23,588 nt of DNA from an uncultured Flavobacterium sp. GTDB lineage: Bacteria > Bacteroidota > Bacteroidia > Flavobacteriales > Flavobacteriaceae. How positions within the stretch are numbered: position 1 is the stretch's first letter; each line of letters opens with the position of its first letter. The stretch is from positions 1 to 23,588 of the forward strand of contig CAMFLD010000004.1 in the NCBI GenBank assembly GCA_945957245.1. Direction: 5' to 3'. Of this stretch, positions 15,379 to 21,968 are shown piece by piece. The position numbers and the translations under genes were made by a program. The notes under the pieces are model-generated. The model made no database searches, was not told the DNA's origin, and saw only the letters and a program-made list of their open reading frames with translations.

Positions 15379-16542
15379 TCAGGCATGCGTTGTTCTCAGA
15401 TACTCCTGGTACCATTCCCACTGCAAGGTCAATGCTTCATGCGCTTCAGTCCAGCTTTGTTTTTCGCATAAGGTTATGGCATATTGCCAATGTTTCGCTA
15501 CCAAATCCGGGTGCCCGTTTGCACCTGCCCAGTAGCTGGCACTAACCAAAGCATTCCAGGCTTCGAGGGGTTTCCCCTGCGCTTCGATTTCAAGCGCGGC
15601 TTGGTAGTGTTCCTCTCCGGCGTACTTTCTAAATGCTTTAGACAAAGGATCCAATGTTTTGTACAGGGGATGCAAACGCATGGACTCGTCTGAACCGAAA
15701 AGGTAAATATCTTTGGCAAAACGATGCATTGCATTCCTGGTAGCACAAACACTGGTGTGATAGTGACCATAATTGACATCTTGAAAATCTGCGCCATGAG
15801 GCATTGTATAACCTTGCCAGACAATCGGTATCGTAGAGGATTCGTTTGGATCTTCAGTGGTTAACTGGTAAGCCCGTGAGGCCAGCATCACTTTAATCCT
15901 GGTTTCCCAGATACCTAAATCTTCTTCGGGAAACTCCTCCGGAAGCCATTCGCTATCATCATTGAGCCGGTCTACATATTCATGATACAAATCATGGCCT
16001 TTCGAGGTATCAAACAGCTTCCAAAAACGCAAATATCTTGTGAGGTTAGCCTCTTTGCTTTCTTCGGGTTGGTTCGCCGTATCGAACGCATAATTCTTAA
16101 AAGTCTCCAGGTAAGGTTTGGTACCGAACAGTTCTACAATGGGCTCGCATACTTCCATAATGTAATTCCAATTTAAACTGACGGTGGAAAACCGATCTTC
16201 ATCCTGTAATTTTCGAAGATATAAAAACGGAAGGAAAGTGGCGATACCAGGGGCAAACAGATGGGAATAGTCTCCGTCTGAATTTCTGTGAACAGGCCAT
16301 TCCAAGAAACTTTTACCGGGCCGTATCTGTAACCCGTATGCAACATGCTCTATAGCCGCTCCAAAAAAAAGATAGCTCCAATAGCCACGTCTCAGCATTT
16401 GGTAACGGGTGGTGTCGTCTGTAATGGGATAAAACAGCAGGACTTCACGATATCCACCTGTTATTTTCTCATTTTTGATCTCCAAATCTTTACGAATGGA
16501 ATGTAATTTACTGATGAACTGAGGAATGTATTCAACTGACAT
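15379..16542 (-). CDS. Tandem paralog family protein, copy 1, first gene of the operon (387 aa)
   Basis: A 387-residue protein starting at an ATG preceded by AGAAGAAA. Signature blocks are LLFYPIT...DTTRYQMLRRGYWSYLFFG, PGKSFLEWPVHRN, LGIWETRI, MPHGADFQD, HPLYKTLDPLSKAFRKYAGE, and the C-terminal helices (EEHYQAALEIEAQGKPLE, SASYWAGANGHPDL, AITLCEKQSWTEAHEALTLQ). It is nearest to copy 3. It heads a series of six minus-strand genes (16542 to 10119) with gaps of 7 to 137 bases, so one promoter with tandem boxes at 16575-16643 may drive all. Predicted cytoplasmic; function unknown. Confidence 0.88.
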   Translation of the reverse strand: MSVEYIPQFISKLHSIRKDLEIKNEKITGGYREVLLFYPITDDTTRYQMLRRGYWSYLFFGAAIEHVAYGLQIRPGKSFLEWPVHRNSDGDYSHLFAPGIATFLPFLYLRKLQDEDRFSTVSLNWNYIMEVCEPIVELFGTKPYLETFKNYAFDTANQPEESKEANLTRYLRFWKLFDTSKGHDLYHEYVDRLNDDSEWLPEEFPEEDLGIWETRIKVMLASRAYQLTTEDPNESSTIPIVWQGYTMPHGADFQDVNYGHYHTSVCATRNAMHRFAKDIYLFGSDESMRLHPLYKTLDPLSKAFRKYAGEEHYQAALEIEAQGKPLEAWNALVSASYWAGANGHPDLVAKHWQYAITLCEKQSWTEAHEALTLQWEWYQEYLRTTHA

Positions 16543-16574
16543 TTTCTTCTATAGTTTTTGTATTAGAAAGGAGA

Positions 16575-16643
16575 CAAACCTATCGTTTTAACATATTACC
16601 CGATAAACAAATGAGTAAGTGCTGTAATTTTTATTGTAACTGT
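16575..16643 (-). promoter_or_regulatory. Tandem LytTR-like boxes and -7 box for the paralog operon
   Basis: On the minus strand, ACAGTTACA (16643-16635) and GCACTTACT (16622-16614) are direct repeats with 12 bp between them; the proximal box is followed by CATTTG. After exactly 31 bp comes TAGGTTTG (16582-16575), a perfect TAnnTTTG, 32 bp before the ATG at 16542. This is the best-formed copy of the whole set. Confidence 0.72.
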
Positions 16644-16708
16644 TGATTCGTTATAACGCCAGTGAAATAAAAAGTTCGGATATTGTCATATTCAATACTC
16701 AATTTATA

Positions 16709-16716
16709 TATTTTTG
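16709..16716 (+). promoter_or_regulatory. Possible -7 box for the 16734 gene
   Basis: TATTTTTG fits TAnnTTTG exactly, with a TTG at 16683-16685 (23-bp spacer) as possible -33 element, 17 bp before the ATG at 16734. No tandem boxes on this strand. Confidence 0.4.
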
Positions 16717-16733
16717 AATTGACTTTAAAATAT

Positions 16734-17060
16734 ATGAATCATTCTCTTAACTACTGGCTGTATACAAAGCACTCGCTTTACCACTATTTTCACGAAAGAG
16801 AGCTTCCTGACTTTTTTGTGTCACGAAATATGTACTATGATAGTGAAAACGAATGGACCTATTCCGAAGGCTACAGCGACAGGTGGAAAACCCGGTTTAA
16901 TATTAGCAAACGTGTCGAAGCGGATCCTGTTTTGCACATCATTTTTTATTTTAATAACAGTAAAAATACACAAGCGATACAGTCTATAGGAAAAGAACTC
17001 AATCATTATTTCAGGGTACCGGTGCACTTTGGAATTATTCGCAAAAAATCAGTCTGGTGA
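16734..17060 (+). CDS. Small hypothetical protein (108 aa)
   Basis: The start chosen is the ATG at 16734; a TTG at 16683 would add 17 residues but lies upstream of a perfect -7 box. The protein is rich in aromatic residues and His, without signal peptide or membrane helix (MNHSLNYWLYTKHSLYHYF...WTYSEGYSDRWKTRFNISKR). It is not recognised. It diverges from the paralog operon. A different frame stays open past the stop to about 17115, so a frameshift that shortened the C-terminus is possible but unproven. Confidence 0.5.
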   Translation: MNHSLNYWLYTKHSLYHYFHERELPDFFVSRNMYYDSENEWTYSEGYSDRWKTRFNISKRVEADPVLHIIFYFNNSKNTQAIQSIGKELNHYFRVPVHFGIIRKKSVW

Positions 17061-17261
17061 AAGGCGCTTTGAATCACAAAAAGTATTTAACCAGATAGAC
17101 CTCTCAGGAATGATATAACTCATGGCTGACCATTTTTCTACAGATAAAATTCAGTAATCGTTGATTTAATTGTATTAAAAGCTAAAATAATAGAAGCTTT
17201 CGCCAACTGCATTTTTTCCGGACAATTACGATCTGGTTAAGCCTTCTTCCTGCGGTAAATG

Positions 17262-17520
17262 TTACATGGCCTGTAGTTCCTGAAGGGAACGATAGGACCC
17301 TAAAACTTCCTCGGTCAGCTTGTCGGGATGCCGCTTAAGTTCTTCGCATGTTTCTACAACCATCCCGGATTGTAATCCGTGCAGGGAAACATCCTGACAG
17401 AGTTGGGTCTCCCATAATTCAGACAACCGTCCTGATTTCAGTAACAAGTAACTACTCCAGAACAATAACCTGACATATAAGGAAATTTCAACCCATCTAA
17501 TTCCTCTGGTTTACTAACAT
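17262..17520 (-). pseudogene. Probable broken gene, frameshifted near its 5' end
   Basis: The open frame from 17510 to the TAA at 17262 has no ATG, only an internal TTG at 17465. An ATG at 17520 followed by LVNQRN is in another frame, and a one-base shift near 17500 would join it to RWVEISLYVRLLFWSSYLLLK and the rest, giving about 86 residues. The downstream part reads like a real protein end (LSELWETQLCQDVSLHGLQ, ETCEELKRHPDKLTEEVL). I do not recognise the family. Upstream on the same strand is a pair of box-like elements (ACAGTTGCA and GCAGTTGTT) with a 17-bp rather than 21-bp period, perhaps a decayed control site. Confidence 0.35.
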
Positions 17521-18140
17521 CTTTTTATTTTAAAGGCAAAATACTATTTTCCAGAATATAGAATCCAACAACTGCTAATAAAATGCAACTGTTAATAGTT
17601 TATTCGTTAAAAATATTTTGGTCTGCTGAATCAGCTGATAAAAAAATAGCGTCAGTTACTAAAGCGAAAGAGAAAACTATTGGAAGCTTCTTAAATTGGT
17701 TGAATGGTTCAGTTTTTTATAAAAAAACACCATCTTTGTAGACTTAGGTTTCCCATAGTTAAAACAGGAATCAGACAGTTCCCTGACTTGGAGCAACCGA
17801 GCCACGTTATGATTTTCGGTAGTAAAGCTTTTATCCGGGTACACGAAAGTTCATTTCAGATAGAAATCTCCGGTACAGCAGATGATAACTATTTTTAAGT
17901 AAGTAAAAAAGATTATCAGGTCTGCCTCGGGCTGGAAAAATACTTTGACTAATTAGGCTGGGAAGATTAAGGTAGACAGAACAATGGAGTAGCAAATAGG
18001 TATCTATCCGGATAACGATACCTTGAATCATATCAGGAATAAACAGTATCTACGCTTTAGATAAATTTATAACAGATGCAGCTCTTATAATTTGAAACGC
18101 CATCTCAAAAAGAATAATTTAAACAAAAAACTAAAAAGAA
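17521..18140. other. Gene-poor stretch, no convincing gene
   Basis: This 620-base stretch lies between the broken gene and the 18141 gene. A 64-codon frame at 17704-17898 on the plus strand starts with ATG and ends plausibly (FIRVHESSFQIEISG), and could be a gene remnant, but it has no clear promoter or known domain. Many stops occur in all frames after 17900. The A-rich stretch just before 18141 probably serves as a translation signal for that gene. Confidence 0.5.
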
Positions 18141-19049
18141 ATGTCAACAACAATTTTTAAAGTCAAGGTAAATCATTATGAAAATAAACAAATGGATACC
18201 GAGACTTTCATGGACTACTGTCTTGAATTTCCGCCAATGGATTTTGACTACAGAAAATACATTGAATTGCTTTCTTTAAAACTTGAGAAGAACGATTCCC
18301 CAAGGAGTATGTCTTACAAACGATTTTTCGAATTGTTAAAAATGAACCATGAGTTATCTGGTGATTCTTTTTTTGAGCCGTTGCTAAAGGAATTTGAAGA
18401 GGAATTTATGATACTAAAAGAAAGCTATATCAACCATAAAATTTCTGTTCTATCTCATCCTAATATGGTAATTTGGAACAATACGCTTGCTGATTTGAAG
18501 GTAATGGATTTTAAACCACTTCCTGTCCTCGAGTTAAAGATTGAAATCGCACAGGATGAATCGGGCATTGTCGCATTTCCGAACCACAGAGGCTTGGGAG
18601 TGCAGTCAGCTATATACAGAGAATTCATGATCCGTATTTTAATTGACATTCAGCAAGGAATGAACGATTCTTCAGAAACAATTTATAACTGGTTTAAAGA
18701 AAGAAATGGTGAACCATATCCCGATTACCTGAATAGTATATCATACGGGGAAGGAAAATCGGATTTTTATGGTGATGAAGGTATCATTTGGGGTATCAGT
18801 CAGGATAACGAGATTACAATTCAACTCAACGATACTGATTTCAAGGAGCAATTTAAAGGCGAATGGTGGCTGGACCGGATTGCTTCCAATTTCGACTATT
18901 GGAGAAAAAATGATCCGGAATGGTCAGAAACAAATAAAGACTATCCTTTTAAGATAAAAGAATTTACAATTTTGGTACATCCTGCATGGTTTCCGGCCGA
19001 ACCTTTTGTATTGGATCTGAGTCAAATCTACGATAGTACAGCTTACTGA
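18141..19049 (+). CDS. Uncharacterised cytoplasmic protein (302 aa)
   Basis: A 302-residue protein from an ATG preceded by an A-rich run (CTAAAAAGAA). No signal peptide, membrane helix or recognised domain. Residues about 1-110 are mostly helical and charged (FDYRKYIELLSLKLEK, YKRFFELLKMNHELSG). The C-terminal half has acidic and aromatic segments (FYGDEGIIWGISQDN, GEWWLDRIASNFDYW, ILVHPAWFPAEPFVLDLSQ). It lies on the opposite strand from the paralog operon, in a gene-poor area with remnants, and is not clearly preceded by the tandem boxes (a single weak GTATCTACG element lies about 100 bases upstream). The local context resembles an accessory or immunity locus, but that is inference only. 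Confidence 0.75.
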   Translation: MSTTIFKVKVNHYENKQMDTETFMDYCLEFPPMDFDYRKYIELLSLKLEKNDSPRSMSYKRFFELLKMNHELSGDSFFEPLLKEFEEEFMILKESYINHKISVLSHPNMVIWNNTLADLKVMDFKPLPVLELKIEIAQDESGIVAFPNHRGLGVQSAIYREFMIRILIDIQQGMNDSSETIYNWFKERNGEPYPDYLNSISYGEGKSDFYGDEGIIWGISQDNEITIQLNDTDFKEQFKGEWWLDRIASNFDYWRKNDPEWSETNKDYPFKIKEFTILVHPAWFPAEPFVLDLSQIYDSTAY

Positions 19050-19469
19050 TCGTAACTCATTTCAACATAGCATCATATTACAGAAATAAAAGGTCTGTTG
19101 GCTATTTTTTAATCGCATTTAAGAATTTCAGGCAAATATGATGCATTAAGATGTGGACTATAAAAGTAACAATATGGTAAAAAATGATGTAGAAAAATAT
19201 GAGACCGGCAGATAATCCTTTAACACATCGCCCGCTTTATAAAACATTGAAACCATTATTAAAAAACCGTAATTCCCACAATGCGAAAAACATGGATGGG
19301 CAGATACGTTGGTGGTACTGAAACTACAGTGAAAAAGATATCGGTATTACAACAAGACAATACGACCCTGATCAGTAACTCACGACGAATCGAGCATCAT
19401 TGTTAAACCACTGATTTGGAAGGTTCTGCGCAAATACTATCAATAATAGCACTGGATGCTTTTGTCCTC
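19050..19469. other. Gene-poor stretch with probable gene remnants
   Basis: There is no intact gene. One plus-strand frame from the ATG at 19199 reads HRPLYKTLKPLLK at 19226-19264, close to HPLYKTLYPLSK and HPLYKTLDPLSK in paralog copies 3 and 1, with similar nucleotides too. In the same frame, after one TGA at 19319, it reads NYSEKDIGITTRQYDPD at 19322-19372, which resembles the SEKD...RQYDPRLGRW part of Bacteroidota Rhs cores. Both pieces are short and may be chance. Confidence 0.35.
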
Positions 19470-19528
19470 ACATTTACTAATAAAACCTATACATTTACTC
19501 ATTTATCTTTATTTGATATCTAATTTTG
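19470..19528 (+). promoter_or_regulatory. Perfect tandem boxes and -7 box for the 19562 gene
   Basis: ACATTTACT occurs twice without mismatch (19470-19478 and 19491-19499), 12 bp apart, and the proximal copy is followed by CATTTATC. TAATTTTG (19521-19528), a perfect TAnnTTTG, follows after 21 bp, i.e. 10 bp or one helical turn closer than in the other sites. The ATG is 33 bp further on. Confidence 0.65.
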
Positions 19529-19561
19529 TCGATATTGCTTCATAATTTTAAAACACAAATC

Positions 19562-19960
19562 ATGAAAAAAATTCTATTTATCTTAACTCTAATGCTTTCT
19601 TATGGCATTTATGCACAAGACTGCCTTCCGGAATCCAAACTTAAAGATGCTGTTCTGGAAAAAGCGCTTATAGACGCTTATAACAATAGCGCCAAAGCAA
19701 CTCCTGCCGATTATAAAGGCGTTGCAAAAGCAGTTTCAATTCCTGTGACTAAAACCGACGTTGTCAGGGATGAGGCTACAGGTGCAATTATGTATAAGGT
19801 TGCAGCAGGGATTATTGGGTATACCGATAATGGCAAATGCTATTCTGTATGGTGTAATTTTGCGGCAGACTGGCAGGGTAACGGCTATGGAGAATGGTAC
19901 TGCAAAGGAAAGATGAACGGGCATAAAGTCGAAAAAATCGATAGCAATTGTTTTAAGTAA
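19562..19960 (+). CDS. Small secreted Cys-containing protein
   Basis: A 132-residue protein from the ATG at 19562. An in-frame TTG at 19526 would add 12 residues but falls in the promoter region and hides the signal peptide at the N-terminus. Signal peptide MKKILFILTLMLSYGIYA, then Gln. The mature 114 residues contain five Cys, four of them in the second half (KCYSVWCNF, EWYCKGKM and SNCF at the C-terminus). No known domain was recognised. It has its own promoter with perfect tandem boxes and its own terminator, so it is a single-gene unit, like the secreted proteins at 2204 and 6512. Confidence 0.85.
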   Translation: MKKILFILTLMLSYGIYAQDCLPESKLKDAVLEKALIDAYNNSAKATPADYKGVAKAVSIPVTKTDVVRDEATGAIMYKVAAGIIGYTDNGKCYSVWCNFAADWQGNGYGEWYCKGKMNGHKVEKIDSNCFK

Positions 19961-19992
19961 TTTACATCTGAAAACACACATCAATATTTGAT

Positions 19993-20017
19993 AAAAAAGA
20001 GCTTTGGCTCTTTTTTT
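19993..20017 (+). terminator. Rho-independent terminator of the 19562 gene
   Basis: A stem of AAAAAAGAGC with GCTCTTTTTT and a TTTG loop, ending in a run of seven T, 33 bases after the TAA at 19960. Confidence 0.85.
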
Positions 20018-20152
20018 ATTTTTACAAATAAGTGTTTTTACTAGTTCCTAAAATAATGGGGGTTTGACACATTAAAATATAAGTCTTTGAAAAAATCATA
20101 GGTGTACCTACAGGGGAATTATATCCACTTTGATTTAAACATTCAAAATAAA

Positions 20153-20551
20153 TTATTCCATCATCTGATTTATTTCCCAATTGGAAAAAGCGCAATCGTG
20201 TTTAATTCCAAGTTCACACATATCTATAGCCCAATCTCTCAAAACTTCATGCATCATCTTCATTGGTGTAGTCTTACCTTTTATAATGACATATTTATCC
20301 ATTGTTATCTCAGGCTGAATCAAATGATTCATTTTTTTTAAGTCTTCGATTAATTTGCTGCCTTTATCTACACTGTCTGTGTAAAAAAAATAATCAACTC
20401 CGAGCTCGTCTTCTTCTTCAATACCAAATTCCCTGAGACGTCCAAGTTTTGTAATTGCAATGTGAGACTGACTTTCAAGATTTGCTTTATAATCTGCTTC
20501 TGAAACAAACTTCTTTTTTTGCTTTGGTTTTAAAAATCTAAAAATTTCCAT
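20153..20551 (-). CDS. RraB-like (ribonuclease E inhibitor family) protein
   Basis: A protein of 132 residues from the ATG at 20551; the TTG codon directly before it (20554) is less likely. No signal peptide; predicted cytoplasmic. The order of elements fits the RraB/DUF1260 fold: a strand with the FFYTDSVDKG motif, a helix SKLIEDLKKMNH, a strand MDKYVIIKGKTTP, and a helix with MHEVLRDWAIDMCELGIKHDC that ends in a WE pair (SNWEIN). In gammaproteobacteria RraB binds RNase E; related domains in Bacteroidota have no proven partner, and some occur as immunity-like genes. The assignment rests on pattern memory. The gene stands alone, with a 15-bp inverted repeat upstream. Confidence 0.65.
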   Translation of the reverse strand: MEIFRFLKPKQKKKFVSEADYKANLESQSHIAITKLGRLREFGIEEEDELGVDYFFYTDSVDKGSKLIEDLKKMNHLIQPEITMDKYVIIKGKTTPMKMMHEVLRDWAIDMCELGIKHDCAFSNWEINQMME

Positions 20552-20924
20552 CAAATTGAGATTTATCAGGATAACTATTGTTAATATTAATTTTATTGCT
20601 GCAAATGTAAATTATAATAATGCAGTCCAATGTTAAGTTTTAACTTCATACAAAAACTTAACATTGGAATTTTTGAAAAATTAACAATAAAATAATAGTT
20701 TGATAATCAATTATTTGAATTCCAAATTTAGATTTGAAAAGATTTGTATCTAACCAATTCTTTTGAAAACAAAAAGACAAAGTCATTTTTTAATCTATAA
20801 AATAAGCATTTCAAACGATGCTTGTTTCACTTTCTATACCAATTCCTTAATTGATGCAAAACTTAGGAAAGCTGAGGCTTCTGATATAAGTTTTTGTAAT
20901 CCCAAAGAAATTAAAATCTGCTAA
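20552..20924. other. Intergenic region between divergent genes
   Basis: A 373-base AT-rich region with no gene. It holds a 15-bp inverted repeat (20627-20667), a 10-bp stem hairpin (20800-20809 with 20818-20827, one G-U), and a TAGATTTG (20729-20736) that could be a -7 box for the glycosyltransferase operon, although it would give a leader of about 180 bases. The tandem boxes found elsewhere in the window are not present. Confidence 0.6.
20627..20667. repeat. Inverted repeat, 15-bp perfect arms
   Basis: CCAATGTTAAGTTTT (20627-20641) and its exact reverse complement (20653-20667) flank an 11-base spacer. It sits about 75 bases before the RraB-like gene and 260 bases before the glycosyltransferase gene. 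It is not followed by a T-run in the direction of any gene that needs a terminator, so it may be an operator, an RNA hairpin or the trace of a small mobile element. Confidence 0.85.
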
Positions 20925-21965
20925 ATGAAAATATTGTACGCCGTACAAGGTACCGGTAATGGTCACATTACAAGAGCAATGGAAATAATCCCCTATCTTG
21001 AAAAAAAAGGAGAATTGGATATACTGGTCAGCGGAATCCAATCTGATATCGAACTTCCGTTCAAGGTGAAATATAAATTTAACGGAATGTCTTTTATTTT
21101 CGGTAAAAAAGGTGGAGTGGATTTCTGGAAGACATTTGTAAAACTAAATTCTCTCAAGCTTCTCAATGAAATCAAACAACTGGATGTCAAAAACTACGAC
21201 CTGATTATTAGTGATTTTGAACCGGTTTCCTGTTGGGCAGCCATCAAAGCCAAAAGAATTTGTATTGGTTTGAGTAATCAGGTTGCCACACTTCATCCTC
21301 TTGCGCCGCAACCCAAAAGCAATGATATAATAGGAAGGCTGGTATTGCAAAATTATGCTCCTACTACCTACAACTATGGATTTCATTTTAAAAGTTTGGA
21401 CGCCAATGTTTTTACTCCAATCATCAGAAAACAGGTGCGTGAACTTATCCCAACAAATGAAGGACACTATACTGTGTACTTACCATCATACAACGATGAA
21501 CAAATTGTAAAGCGTTTAAAAAAAATCGAAGGAGTGCAATGGGAAGTTTTTTCCAAACACAACAAAGAGGAAAAGGTTTTTAAGAATATTACAATTCACC
21601 CTATCAATAGTGAGAAGTTCTTAAAAAGTATTGCCTCGGCAAAAGGCGTATTCTGCAATGCCGGTTTTGGAACAGCAAGTGAGGCACTTTTTCTCAAAAA
21701 GAAATTATTAGTCGTTCCAATGAAAAAACAATTGGAACAATTCTTTAATGCGGAGATGCTTCTTTCTATGGGAGTTCCGGTCATACGAAAATTCAACTCT
21801 GACAGTATTCCGCTAATCAGAGCGTGGATTTTAAATGATACCACAGTAAAAGTTGATTACCCGGATAATACTGAAAAAATTATCGATTTAATCATTGAAA
21901 ATCATGCAGGAAGACAAAAAATGGATACCAACTTAGAATCTGATCATTATTCTTTATTTCAATAA
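20925..21965 (+). CDS. GT-B fold glycosyltransferase (Glyco_trans_1_3 type)
   Basis: A 346-residue protein, predicted cytoplasmic. The N-terminus has the nucleotide-sugar transferase loop AVQGTGNGHITRAMEI (residues 5-20) typical of MurG/UGT-like GT-B enzymes. A DLIISDFEPVSCWAA segment follows near residue 95. The C-terminal domain has GVFCNAGFGTASEAL (about residues 240-255), then VVPMKKQLEQFFNAEML, the usual donor-binding region that ends with EQ and NA. The acceptor is unknown. It lies 3 bases before the family-1 glycosidase gene, so the two are co-transcribed and probably act on the same glycoconjugate. The start ATG gives the motif the normal distance from the N-terminus. Confidence 0.88.
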   Translation: MKILYAVQGTGNGHITRAMEIIPYLEKKGELDILVSGIQSDIELPFKVKYKFNGMSFIFGKKGGVDFWKTFVKLNSLKLLNEIKQLDVKNYDLIISDFEPVSCWAAIKAKRICIGLSNQVATLHPLAPQPKSNDIIGRLVLQNYAPTTYNYGFHFKSLDANVFTPIIRKQVRELIPTNEGHYTVYLPSYNDEQIVKRLKKIEGVQWEVFSKHNKEEKVFKNITIHPINSEKFLKSIASAKGVFCNAGFGTASEALFLKKKLLVVPMKKQLEQFFNAEMLLSMGVPVIRKFNSDSIPLIRAWILNDTTVKVDYPDNTEKIIDLIIENHAGRQKMDTNLESDHYSLFQ

Positions 21966-21968
21966 CCT

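Noticed and set aside
10552..16500. CRISPR array or phage-type repeats, because of recurring blocks at about 1.2-kb intervals
   Set aside because: The repeats are the coding 3' ends of paralogous genes, too long and too far apart for CRISPR.
10546..16542. Assigning the paralogs to the SUKH or PoNi immunity families
   Set aside because: The conserved motifs (KGYWS, LGxWExRI, CEKQNWTDAHEALTLQ) do not match the patterns I know for those families.
17704..17898. 64-codon plus-strand frame as a gene
   Set aside because: No promoter, known domain or neighbour supports it; mentioned only as a possible remnant.
18040..18140. Tandem boxes for the 18141 gene
   Set aside because: One weak element (GTATCTACG) occurs, but the element 21 bp upstream does not match and the -7 box is imperfect.
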